Assembly (NCBI GenBank): GCA_013314775.1
Contig: JABUFB010000009.1
Location: 310,001 to 374,000, forward strand
Direction of reading: 5' to 3'
DNA length: 64,000 nucleotides
Origin: Armatimonadota bacterium
GTDB lineage: Bacteria > Armatimonadota > Zipacnadia > Zipacnadales > JABUFB01
Part shown: one piece after another, positions 36,454 through 44,902 of the stretch
Position numbering within the stretch: the stretch's first letter is position 1
Layout of the letters: each line of letters starts with the position of its first letter
The notes under the pieces: generated by a model
The model's database searches: none
The model's input: the letters and a program-made list of their open reading frames with translations, nothing else
Told to the model about the DNA's origin: nothing
Program-made: the position numbers and the translations under genes

Positions 36454-39400
36454 ATGCGACAAGGTGCACCGTGGGTCAGCCCCACCGTGAGCCTTCTTGT
36501 CCTGACAGTGCTGGGCTTCGGTTGCTCATGGGCCGAGGGCCTGCGGCCCCAGAAGAACCTGGTGTCCAATGGGAGCTTCGAGCACGAGGAGGACGGCGTG
36601 CCTGTTGGATGGGAGTGGTTGCCGGACCGGGCGCAGGGCACGCTGACTGTGGATGAGACCGTGAGCCACACGGGTAAGCGCTCGATCAGAATCACAAACA
36701 AGGCGGCGCGTGAGCCCCACGTCTACAGCCGTCTGCGCCGTTACCTTTCGCTGGAACCCGGCGAGACCTATACCATCTCCTGCTACGTGCGCAGTGAAGA
36801 CCCGGGTGTGGCGTGGATCGGCGGCGGAGACGGCTGGCACATTCGCAAGCCGCTCCCAGCCACCGGTGAGCAATGGCAGCGCGTATCGACCACCTTCACC
36901 GCCACCCCGGCGGAACGCAGTTTCGAGCTGATGATCCTCACCGAAAGCCCCACGGAGGGCATCTGGGTGGACGACGTGCAGGTCGAGTTGGGGAATGTCC
37001 CGACCGAGTTCGACCCGCTGGAGCCCCTTCAGCCGGGCACGTCTCAGCTCAATCTGCGTCCCATGAAACTACAACCGAATCTCCTGCCGAACTCATCCTT
37101 CGAAGAGGTGGACGGCAACAGGCCCCGCCACTGGCTCTGGGACCAGCGCAACACCGACGCCACCCTCACCGTGGACAGCGAGGTATCGCGCTCCGGGAAG
37201 AATTCGGTGCGCATTACCAATAGCACGCCTTTCGGCGCCCATGTCTACGGGATTCTCAACCTCCTCAGCGGGGTGACGGTGAAACCGGATACCACGTACA
37301 CGATCTCGTGCTACATCAAGGGCAGCAGCATCGGGACCGCGTGGATCGGCGGCGCTACAGGCTGGCGGGTGCGCGCCCTGTTCCCGCGCAAGTTGGACGC
37401 CGGCTGGCAACGCGTGGTGCGCAGTTTCACCACGGAAGGCGACGAAACCACAATCCCGGTGATGATCGTCACCGAGAGCCCCACCGAGACATTCTGGGTA
37501 GATGATCTCCAGCTGGTGGAGGGACCCGAGCCTATGCCGTACCTCGGCCCGGACCAGGACGACAAGCCTCTGCTGGAGATGGAGTTCGCAAAGCCCTTGC
37601 CGCTCCTTTATCGGGGCACCGCGCTCCTACCTGTCTGGAACCAGACACAATTCCCGCGGGACCAGTACACCTTCGCCGGGCGCGAACTGTGGACCGACGG
37701 GCTCTTATACCTGCCGAACACACTGCGCGACGCGGAACTCACCCTTCGACTGATGGGCCCGGATGACGGTGAGCTCGCAGCAGAGACGCGCAAGGGAAAT
37801 CTGGATGCCGGGGCCTACAGGGTGGCATTCGGCTGGGGTACCGGGACGACGCCGGGCGGAAGAGTGACGCTGGACGTCAGCCTCAAAGGTGCCCGGACCG
37901 ACGATGGACGGGTGGTGGCAACCCAGACGCGAATCGCGCGCGAGGTGATTACGGCCGGAAATATCGAGGCCGTCCTGGCGCGCGTGGAGGCGCTCAGCGA
38001 AAGGCTTGCCGCCCACGTTGACGCTCTGCGAGCGCAGGGGAAGGATCCTGCGTATCCCCTGGTGACCCTCACCATTCTGCGGAACTTCCTGGAATACGCC
38101 CGGGAAGATCTGTTCCGTGGTGAACAGGCGCGCGCCTACGACGCGGCATTGCAGATGGAGGCGATGGCGAAGCAGGCGCTGGAACGCGCGTATCTCCCAC
38201 CGGTGCCACGCTTTGTAACTCCCGGCGAGGGCAGGCCGATCACGGTGGACGGCCCGGCGCTGATAGGGACCGTCCGCTGGCCTGACGGGCGCCTGGAAGA
38301 AGGGCGTCCGGTGCAGTTCGTGGGTCACGGCCATTTCGGGTCGGTGCGGCGCGATGTGGAGAAGTTCCCGGGCTATGGGATGAATATCATTCAAATCGAG
38401 TTCGGCCCCAACTCCGTGCTTACCGATGAGAACACGGTCTCCACGGCGGCCATCGACTCCTTCCTGCAGGTTGCCGACCGCGCGGCGAAGGCAGGCGTAT
38501 CCATCAACCTGCTCTTGAGCCCCCACTATTTCCCAAACTGGGCCATGAACAAGTGGCCTGAACTCAGGGATTGCACCGGCGGGTTCTTCGGCTACTGCGT
38601 GCATGCCCCCGAGGCCAGGGCGGTGCTCGAGAAGTTCCTGCGCATCGTGATCCCGCGCATCAAGGACCACCCGGCGCTGCACAGCCTGTGCTTGTCCAAT
38701 GAGCCGCTGAGCATTGACAGTGTGAACTGCCACACGCTGCCCGGTCAGTGGCACGACTGGCTCCGCGAGCAACACGGCACCATTCAGCGGCTGAATGAGC
38801 GTTGGGGAACGGACTATGCGGACTTCGACGCCATCCCGATCCCTCCCGCGAACTTCACCCCCCAGCCAATCACTTACGACTTCGTCAGGTTCAACACGGA
38901 GATATTCGCAGGCTTCCACGCATGGATGGCCGGGATCATTCGCGAGATGGCGCCGGAGATTCCGCTGCATGCCAAGATCATGATCGGCGCGCATTTCAGC
39001 CGACATACCCATGGCCCGTGGAGCATCGACCCGGAGTTGTTCGGCCGCCTGAGCGACATCAACGGCAACGACAGCTGGAAGACCTACAGCGCCCGCGGTG
39101 ACTGGGCGGCCAATTGGCAGAGCGAGATCATGGGCTACGACTTCCAGCGCAGTGTGGCGGACAAGCCTATCTTCAACTCGGAGAACCACATCATCCCCGA
39201 CCGCAACCAGGACTTCGTGCCGCCAGAGTACATCTCCAACGTCTACTGGCAGGGCTCAGTTCACGGGCAGAGCGCGACAACCACCTGGGTGTGGGAGCGA
39301 ACATTCGACCCCACCAGCGACTTCGCCGGGAGCATTATGCACCGGCCGGCCTGCACCGAGGCCCTGGGCCAGACGGCGCTGGATCTCATGCGCCTGGCGC

Positions 39401-40080
39401 CTGAAATCACCGCCCTTCAGAGTCTGAAGCCGCCGGTGGTCCTTCTCTGGTCTCAGGCATCGGTGGTGTACGGAGACGAGCACCTGGGCGCTCTCGGCCG
39501 GGTGTTCCAAGGGATGAACTTCAGCGGCGTGCGCCTGGGGTTCGTGACGGAGCGACAACTCAGGGAGTATGCCGAGAGTGGCGAGATGCCGCTGTCCCTG
39601 CAGGGCGCGAAAGTGGTCGTAGTCCCCCGGGTGACCCACACTCCGGATAGCACGCTGGCGGGCCTGAAGCGCTTCACCGAATCCGGCGGGAATGTGGTGC
39701 AGGTGGGCGAGTGCTTCACCAGGGACGAGTACGATCGCGAGCGTGGTGCGAACATGATCGGCGAACAGGCGGACCTGCCGCTCTCGTCCGAGGCCGTGCA
39801 TGCGTGGGCACAGACGCGCTTTGCCGACTGGGGCATCTCGCGGGATGCGCTCCTGCTCTCCCCCGAGGATGATACGCCGGCCTGGGGCGTGGAATATGTG
39901 ACGGCGCAAGTCGATGGCCGCAGAGTCGTGAACATCGCGAACTACCGGGCCGAACCGGTGAAGGTGAGACTGCTGGTGAACGGGCAGCCGCGCAGCGGGA
40001 TGGACCTGATCACCGGCGCCGAAGTGCCGGCGGAGTTCGAAGCCCCGGTGCTGCGGCCCATGCTGATTGAGCTGCGGTGA
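36454..40080 (+). CDS. Secreted GH42-like beta-galactosidase-type enzyme with two N-terminal CBM-like domains
   Basis: A 1208-residue protein, signal peptide about 1-27. Two tandem carbohydrate-binding-like jelly rolls follow: NLVSNGSFEHEEDG to IWVDDVQVE (about 34-185) and NLLPNSSFEEVDG to FWVDDLQLV (about 208-355); they share many positions and look duplicated. The catalytic barrel is clan GH-A, GH42-like: SLCLSNEPL supplies acid/base Glu750 and IFNSENHI the nucleophile Glu910. A Rossmann-like trimerisation-type domain follows (VVVVPRVTHTPD region) and a small C-terminal sandwich. It would cleave beta-galactosides or similar outside the cytoplasm. The start follows GGGAG by nine bases. First of four same-strand sugar genes; its stop overlaps the region just before the GH36 gene. 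Confidence 0.85.
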   Translation: MRQGAPWVSPTVSLLVLTVLGFGCSWAEGLRPQKNLVSNGSFEHEEDGVPVGWEWLPDRAQGTLTVDETVSHTGKRSIRITNKAAREPHVYSRLRRYLSLEPGETYTISCYVRSEDPGVAWIGGGDGWHIRKPLPATGEQWQRVSTTFTATPAERSFELMILTESPTEGIWVDDVQVELGNVPTEFDPLEPLQPGTSQLNLRPMKLQPNLLPNSSFEEVDGNRPRHWLWDQRNTDATLTVDSEVSRSGKNSVRITNSTPFGAHVYGILNLLSGVTVKPDTTYTISCYIKGSSIGTAWIGGATGWRVRALFPRKLDAGWQRVVRSFTTEGDETTIPVMIVTESPTETFWVDDLQLVEGPEPMPYLGPDQDDKPLLEMEFAKPLPLLYRGTALLPVWNQTQFPRDQYTFAGRELWTDGLLYLPNTLRDAELTLRLMGPDDGELAAETRKGNLDAGAYRVAFGWGTGTTPGGRVTLDVSLKGARTDDGRVVATQTRIAREVITAGNIEAVLARVEALSERLAAHVDALRAQGKDPAYPLVTLTILRNFLEYAREDLFRGEQARAYDAALQMEAMAKQALERAYLPPVPRFVTPGEGRPITVDGPALIGTVRWPDGRLEEGRPVQFVGHGHFGSVRRDVEKFPGYGMNIIQIEFGPNSVLTDENTVSTAAIDSFLQVADRAAKAGVSINLLLSPHYFPNWAMNKWPELRDCTGGFFGYCVHAPEARAVLEKFLRIVIPRIKDHPALHSLCLSNEPLSIDSVNCHTLPGQWHDWLREQHGTIQRLNERWGTDYADFDAIPIPPANFTPQPITYDFVRFNTEIFAGFHAWMAGIIREMAPEIPLHAKIMIGAHFSRHTHGPWSIDPELFGRLSDINGNDSWKTYSARGDWAANWQSEIMGYDFQRSVADKPIFNSENHIIPDRNQDFVPPEYISNVYWQGSVHGQSATTTWVWERTFDPTSDFAGSIMHRPACTEALGQTALDLMRLAPEITALQSLKPPVVLLWSQASVVYGDEHLGALGRVFQGMNFSGVRLGFVTERQLREYAESGEMPLSLQGAKVVVVPRVTHTPDSTLAGLKRFTESGGNVVQVGECFTRDEYDRERGANMIGEQADLPLSSEAVHAWAQTRFADWGISRDALLLSPEDDTPAWGVEYVTAQVDGRRVVNIANYRAEPVKVRLLVNGQPRSGMDLITGAEVPAEFEAPVLRPMLIELR

Positions 40081-40124
40081 GGGGTAGGTCTCGGACACTG
40101 CCTCCCGACGGGAGAGTGATATCC

Positions 40125-42620
40125 TTGCACCTGGCGGCGGTGATTGTGTTGTCGATGATCCCGAATTTCGCCCATGCCGTGACCGCAACAGCCGACGAGA
40201 TGCACCAGATGAGGGCCTGGGTAGCTGCGAAGCTGTCCGCGACACAACCGGAGCCCCCCGGTCACGGGTCACTCACAGTGCTGGCGAACAACGACGTCAT
40301 CCAGAAGAACGGGCGGCTCGGAGCTGCGCTGAACATCGCCGGGAAGGAGTACCGAGACGGACTGTTCACCCACGCCCGGAGCGAGGTGGTGGTCACACTC
40401 CCCGGCCCGGGCAGGCGCTTTGAGGCCACCGTGGGGGTGGACTCTAATGCCCAGACAATCGGCGGCCGCGGCAGCGTGGAGTTCATCGTCCGCGCGCAGG
40501 AGACCGAACTGTTCCGCTCGCCTGTGATGCGCGAGGGTATGGCGGGCATACCGGTGAGTGTGGATCTCGCCGGAAGGCAGGAATTGACCCTTGAAGTTAC
40601 CGACGGCGGCGACGACATCTCCTGCGACCAGGCCGACTGGGCCCAGGCGCGAGTTCTGCTGCACGATGGCCAGATCATCAGGCTCGCTGACTTGCCGGTC
40701 ATCGACCCGCGCGTGCCGGGTCCCGATCCGGCGCCACCGTTCTCCTTCGTCTACGCCGGAAAACCGTCGGCGGAGCTTCTCCCGTCCTGGTCAGTCGAGC
40801 GCACCGAGACCGCGCTTGACGAGAACCGCGTCCAGCGCATCATGACCTGCCGCGACCCGCAGACCGACCTGTCGATCCGCTGCGTATCTGTCGAGTACAG
40901 GGACTTCCCGGTGGTGGAGTGGACGGTCTACCTGCGCAATGAGGGCGAGGCGGACACCCCGTTGCTCGAGGACATCCAGGCGCTGGACTGGACCGCACAG
41001 CGCTGGACGTTCCCGCCTGCTCCGGGTTGCGAATGGTCACTGCACCACTTCACGGGCACCCCGTGCACACCCCGGGACTACGAGCCCCATGTAACTGAAC
41101 TGGGCGAAGCTTCGAGCAAGCGCATCGCCGCTGCGGGAGGTCGCCCCACCAATTCAGACCTGTGCTACTTCAACCTCGAACAGCCCGACAGCGCCGGAGT
41201 TATCATCGCGTTGGGCTGGCCGGGACAGTGGGCGGCGACTTTCGAACGCACCGGGCCGACGGGCCTCCGTGTGCGGGCCGGGCAGGAACTCACACACCTG
41301 GTGCTGCATCCCGGCGAGGAAATCCGCACGCCACTGGTTGCGCTACTGTTCTGGAAAGGTGACTGGATCCGCGGACAAAACCTGTGGCGGCGCTGGATGG
41401 TTGCCCATAATCTCCCCCGGCCCGGTGGTGAGCTCCCCGGACCGATGCTGGGTGCCTGTAGTTCCCACCAGTTCGGCGAGATGATCCACGCAAACGACGC
41501 CAACCAGAAGCTGTTCGTGGACCGCTATCTGGAGGAGGGCATCAAGCCCGACTACTGGTGGATGGACGCGGGCTGGTACATCAACGACGGCACTTGGCCC
41601 AACACGGGAACCTGGGAAGTAGATACGAGGCGGTTCCCGGGCGGCCTGCGATCCATCTCCGACCACGCCCGGGCGAAAGGTATCAAGACCCTGGTGTGGT
41701 TTGAGCCGGAACGGGTCACGCCCAACACGTGGCTGTCGAATGAGCGCCAGGAATGGCTTCTGGGCGATCCCGGCGGCACCCAGCTACTGAACCTGGGCAA
41801 TCCCGAAGCCCGCCAGTGGCTGACCGACCACGTAGACTCCTTGCTCAGGACCCAGGGCATCGACCTGTACCGGCAGGACTTCAACATGGACCCTCTCGGG
41901 TTCTGGCGAGGCAACGATGCGCCGGACCGCCAGGGGATCACGGAGATCCGCCACGTCGAGGGATACCTTGCGTACTGGGACGAGCTTCGACGACGGCACC
42001 CGGACATGCTCATCGACTCTTGCGCCAGCGGCGGCCGGCGCAATGACTTGGAGACCCTGCGCCGCGCGGTGCCACTCCTGCGCAGCGACTGGCTGCTGGA
42101 GCCCGTTTCCCAGCAGGCACACACCTACGGAATCGCCCACTGGTATCCGTACTGGGGCACCGGCGTGAACTCATCCGACGCGTACCTGCACCGCAGCGTC
42201 CTCTGCCCATGGATGATCCTGTGCTACGACGTGCGCCGCGAGGACATCGACTACGAATCAGTTCGGCGACTGTTCGCACAATGGCGCCAGGTGGCGCCGG
42301 ATGTAATGCATGGCGACTACTACCCCATCACATCCTGGAGCCTCGCACCTGATGTCTGGATGGCCTGGCAATTCGACCGCCCGGAGCTTGGTCGCGGCGT
42401 GGTGCAGGTGTTCCGCCGCGACCAGAGCATCTACGAGGCGGCCCGGCTGCGTCTGAGGGGCCTGGATGGCAAGGCGCGGTATGAAGTGCGCGACCTTGAC
42501 GCCGAGGGCGCAGTTGAACTCTCGGGCGAGGAGCTCATGGACCGCGGGCTGCCGGTGGCCATCGATGACCGGCCCGGCTCGCGGATTTACGTGTACCGGA
42601 AGCTCGACGAAACCTATTGA
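40125..42620 (+). CDS. GH36 alpha-galactosidase with N-terminal NPCBM domain, secreted
   Basis: An 831-residue enzyme. I start at TTG 40125, nine bases after GGGAG, because a signal peptide (HLAAVIVLSMIPNFAHA) begins there; a GTG at 40077 overlapping the preceding stop is the alternative. Residues about 45-185 are an NPCBM domain (IAGKEYRDGLFTHA, then WAQARVLL). The GH36 core has WFEPERV, the nucleophile Asp585 in LYRQDFNMD and acid/base Asp631 in DSCASGGRRND, all intact, so it should release alpha-linked galactose with retention. It follows the GH42-like gene by 44 bases and precedes the mannonate-dehydratase-like gene by 16, so these are co-transcribed. Confidence 0.92.
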   Translation: MHLAAVIVLSMIPNFAHAVTATADEMHQMRAWVAAKLSATQPEPPGHGSLTVLANNDVIQKNGRLGAALNIAGKEYRDGLFTHARSEVVVTLPGPGRRFEATVGVDSNAQTIGGRGSVEFIVRAQETELFRSPVMREGMAGIPVSVDLAGRQELTLEVTDGGDDISCDQADWAQARVLLHDGQIIRLADLPVIDPRVPGPDPAPPFSFVYAGKPSAELLPSWSVERTETALDENRVQRIMTCRDPQTDLSIRCVSVEYRDFPVVEWTVYLRNEGEADTPLLEDIQALDWTAQRWTFPPAPGCEWSLHHFTGTPCTPRDYEPHVTELGEASSKRIAAAGGRPTNSDLCYFNLEQPDSAGVIIALGWPGQWAATFERTGPTGLRVRAGQELTHLVLHPGEEIRTPLVALLFWKGDWIRGQNLWRRWMVAHNLPRPGGELPGPMLGACSSHQFGEMIHANDANQKLFVDRYLEEGIKPDYWWMDAGWYINDGTWPNTGTWEVDTRRFPGGLRSISDHARAKGIKTLVWFEPERVTPNTWLSNERQEWLLGDPGGTQLLNLGNPEARQWLTDHVDSLLRTQGIDLYRQDFNMDPLGFWRGNDAPDRQGITEIRHVEGYLAYWDELRRRHPDMLIDSCASGGRRNDLETLRRAVPLLRSDWLLEPVSQQAHTYGIAHWYPYWGTGVNSSDAYLHRSVLCPWMILCYDVRREDIDYESVRRLFAQWRQVAPDVMHGDYYPITSWSLAPDVWMAWQFDRPELGRGVVQVFRRDQSIYEAARLRLRGLDGKARYEVRDLDAEGAVELSGEELMDRGLPVAIDDRPGSRIYVYRKLDETY

Positions 42621-42636
42621 CCGGGAGACCCAATGG

Positions 42637-43635
42637 ATGAAGCTGTGTGATGATCTGCACGACCAGTCCGATGAGTTCATCCAGTTCCTCAGCCAGGTTG
42701 GCGTGGAATGTGTGAAGATCACCGGGGCAAAACTCATGCCCCCGAAAGGCTGCGGCGTGGTCTCCCGCGACGTCATCCGCCACTTGCAGGACCGCCTCGA
42801 GAAGCACGGCATCACCCTGGACGTATTCCTCCTGCCCCAGGGTCCCGAGACCCAGTACTGGAACGCGCGCTTCGGCCGGCCCGAGCGCGACCGGGAGATT
42901 GAGGATGTCTGCCAGACCATCGCGGTCTGCGGCGAGTGCGGCATCCCGGTGGTGGAGTGGACCTGGAGCATCATCGATGTCTGGGGCAGCGAATCCGGTC
43001 CCTACGCGCGCGGCGGAGCGATTACCCGGCGCTACGATTACGACAAGATCAAGCACATCCCGCCCGAACCGGGTTACGCTGTGGATGCCGACGAGATGTG
43101 GGAGCGTCTCGAGTATTTCCTGGTGCGAATCGTGCCTGCGGCGGAGCAGGCGGGAGTGCGCCTGGCTTTCCACATTCAGGACCCGCCCCAGACCCCGTGT
43201 CTCAAGGGCGAGGCCCGGATCATCAGCGACTTCGAGGGCATGAAGCGCCTCGTGGAACTGGTGGACAGCCCGGCGAATGGGCTGAACATCTGCCAGGGGT
43301 CTTTGGCCGAACAGTGCGGCGCGGACGTGCTCAGCATCGTGCGGTATTTCGGGGTGCGGGACAAGATCAACCACGTACACTTCCGCAATGTGCGCGGCTC
43401 CTGCCCACGGTTCGACGAGACCTTCATCGACGATGGCGACGTGGACATGATCGAAGCCATGCGGGTATACCACGAGATCGGCTACCGGTACGCGATCATG
43501 CCCGACCACTGGCCGAAGCTGGCGGGAGACACGCCGCTGGGGCTGGCTTCTCGCGCCTATGCCCACGGGTATATCAAGGCGGCGATGCAGGCAGTGGGCG
43601 CCAAACCACGGACCGCCGGGTGCGCGGTGGGCTGA
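42637..43635 (+). CDS. Mannonate-dehydratase-like (UxuA family) protein
   Basis: A 332-residue TIM-barrel protein of the UxuA family. The metal site is readable: His179 in FHIQDPP (usual H-P-D-D-P), Cys219 in LNICQGS, His246 in NHVHFRN and Asp290 in MPDHWP. UxuA removes water from D-mannonate to give 2-keto-3-deoxygluconate in uronate breakdown. The changed H-I-Q-D-P motif suggests a different but related sugar acid. The ATG at 42637 is the only one in frame near the GGGAG ribosome site. Position between a GH36 gene and a nucleoside-hydrolase-like gene points to processing of a released sugar. Cytoplasmic. Confidence 0.82.
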   Translation: MKLCDDLHDQSDEFIQFLSQVGVECVKITGAKLMPPKGCGVVSRDVIRHLQDRLEKHGITLDVFLLPQGPETQYWNARFGRPERDREIEDVCQTIAVCGECGIPVVEWTWSIIDVWGSESGPYARGGAITRRYDYDKIKHIPPEPGYAVDADEMWERLEYFLVRIVPAAEQAGVRLAFHIQDPPQTPCLKGEARIISDFEGMKRLVELVDSPANGLNICQGSLAEQCGADVLSIVRYFGVRDKINHVHFRNVRGSCPRFDETFIDDGDVDMIEAMRVYHEIGYRYAIMPDHWPKLAGDTPLGLASRAYAHGYIKAAMQAVGAKPRTAGCAVG

Positions 43636-43659
43636 ATACGCTCAGGAAAGGATGCTTCC

Positions 43660-44637
43660 ATGCCCACTGGCTCCCCTGTGCAACTCATCCTGGACACCGA
43701 TATCGACACCGACTGCGACGATGCAGGGGCCCTGGCGGTCCTGCATGCCCTGGCGAACCGGGGCGAGGCCGAACTGCTGGGCGTGATCTGCAGCGTACCC
43801 GTGCCCTGGACCGCCCTCTGCGCCGCGGCGATCAATGAGGCCTGCGGGCGAAGCGACATCCCGGTGGGACTCCTTGACCTGCCGGAGGAGGAGCGCGAGA
43901 CCCTTTACGGGCGATATCTCTACCATCGGGGCAGGTCGACGGACGGAACGGTGCGGCCCTTGTACAACGAAGTGATTGGGCGCGAGTGGCAGGAGGCGAA
44001 CCCAGACTGGCGGCCCCGAGAGGCGGTGAGTCTGTACCGGGATCTGCTGTCGCGGGCACCCGAGGTGAGCGTCACCGTCTGCGCCATCGGCGGGCTATCC
44101 GCGCTGGGCAGACTCCTGGATTCCGGCCCCGATGAGCACAGCCCGCTAACCGGCGAGGACCTGGTTAGGACGAAGGTGAATCGCCTGGTCACCATGGCCG
44201 AGAGCTTCTACCCGTCCGGCGCAGACAGCTTCAACTGGACACTGGACCGGCAGGCCAGCGCGCGGGTGATCAATGACTGGCCCGCACCCATCACGGTCAG
44301 TCACGCAGGCCGCAGTGTGCTGACAGGGCCCCGTTTCCTGCAGGCCGCGCCGGAAAGCCACCCGGTTGCCCGGGCGCTGCGGATCTGGTTCGGCGACCGG
44401 GAGCCGGCGCGCTCAAGCTGGGACCAACTGGCGGCTATCGTTGCGGTGCGCGGTGGAGCGGGACTGTTCGCGGAGCACGGCGGCAATGGCCTCGGGTTCG
44501 ACCCCGAGACTGGTACGCACGAGTACCTTCCGCTTCAGCCCGGCAAGCCGGAACGCACCTGGCTGGAGCCGCTGGTGGATGATGCGGCGATGTCCAAGGC
44601 GGTGGAGAACCTGATGGTCGAGGCGCTGCGGGTGTAG
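43660..44637 (+). CDS. Nucleoside-hydrolase-like (IunH family) protein
   Basis: A 325-residue protein with the family hallmark DTDIDTDCDDAGAL (residues 12-25), the Asp cluster that binds Ca2+ and ribose, and a later NWTLDRQAS that matches the N-x-x-x-D ribose-binding segment. Classical members hydrolyse purine or pyrimidine ribonucleosides. Many relatives in polysaccharide-degrading bacteria sit in sugar gene clusters and act on unknown glycosides, as may be the case here, since no nucleoside genes are nearby. The start has AGGAAAGGA upstream. It ends the plus-strand run of sugar genes. Confidence 0.83.
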   Translation: MPTGSPVQLILDTDIDTDCDDAGALAVLHALANRGEAELLGVICSVPVPWTALCAAAINEACGRSDIPVGLLDLPEEERETLYGRYLYHRGRSTDGTVRPLYNEVIGREWQEANPDWRPREAVSLYRDLLSRAPEVSVTVCAIGGLSALGRLLDSGPDEHSPLTGEDLVRTKVNRLVTMAESFYPSGADSFNWTLDRQASARVINDWPAPITVSHAGRSVLTGPRFLQAAPESHPVARALRIWFGDREPARSSWDQLAAIVAVRGGAGLFAEHGGNGLGFDPETGTHEYLPLQPGKPERTWLEPLVDDAAMSKAVENLMVEALRV

Positions 44638-44650
44638 CAGGGCAACTGTG

Positions 44651-44868
44651 CTACTGCGCCCCAACCACCTGCAGGTCGAGTGTGAGGGTGACCCCAGGTC
44701 TGAATGGCCCGCCGGCCACGAAGAGCACACCCTCGGACCCAGTCCACCCCGGCGCGGTATTCCAGTTGCTCAGGTCGGCGAAGGTGTCTTCGAAGAGGAC
44801 ATCCTGGGCGTGCCCCCTGAGGCGACCGCGAACAAGGCGGCAAAGCAGACAGCCGTGAGGTTCCGCAC
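44651..44868 (-). pseudogene. Frameshifted remnant of a small secreted protein
   Basis: A signal peptide (VRNLTAVCFAALFAVAS from a GTG at 44868, with GGGAAG upstream) is read in one frame; the following mature part (HAQDVLFEDTFADLSNW...) continues in another frame to a stop at 44651. The frames meet at the five-C run on the plus strand at 44813-44817. One extra G on the coding strand there would give a continuous signal-AQ-mature protein of about 72 residues. The mature opening resembles secreted LamG or DUF1080-type domains, so it is also cut short at the 3' end. It could be real decay or a base-call error. Confidence 0.55.
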
Positions 44869-44902
44869 GGCAACCGCTTCCCATGTGACCAGCAGTGAGT
44901 TT

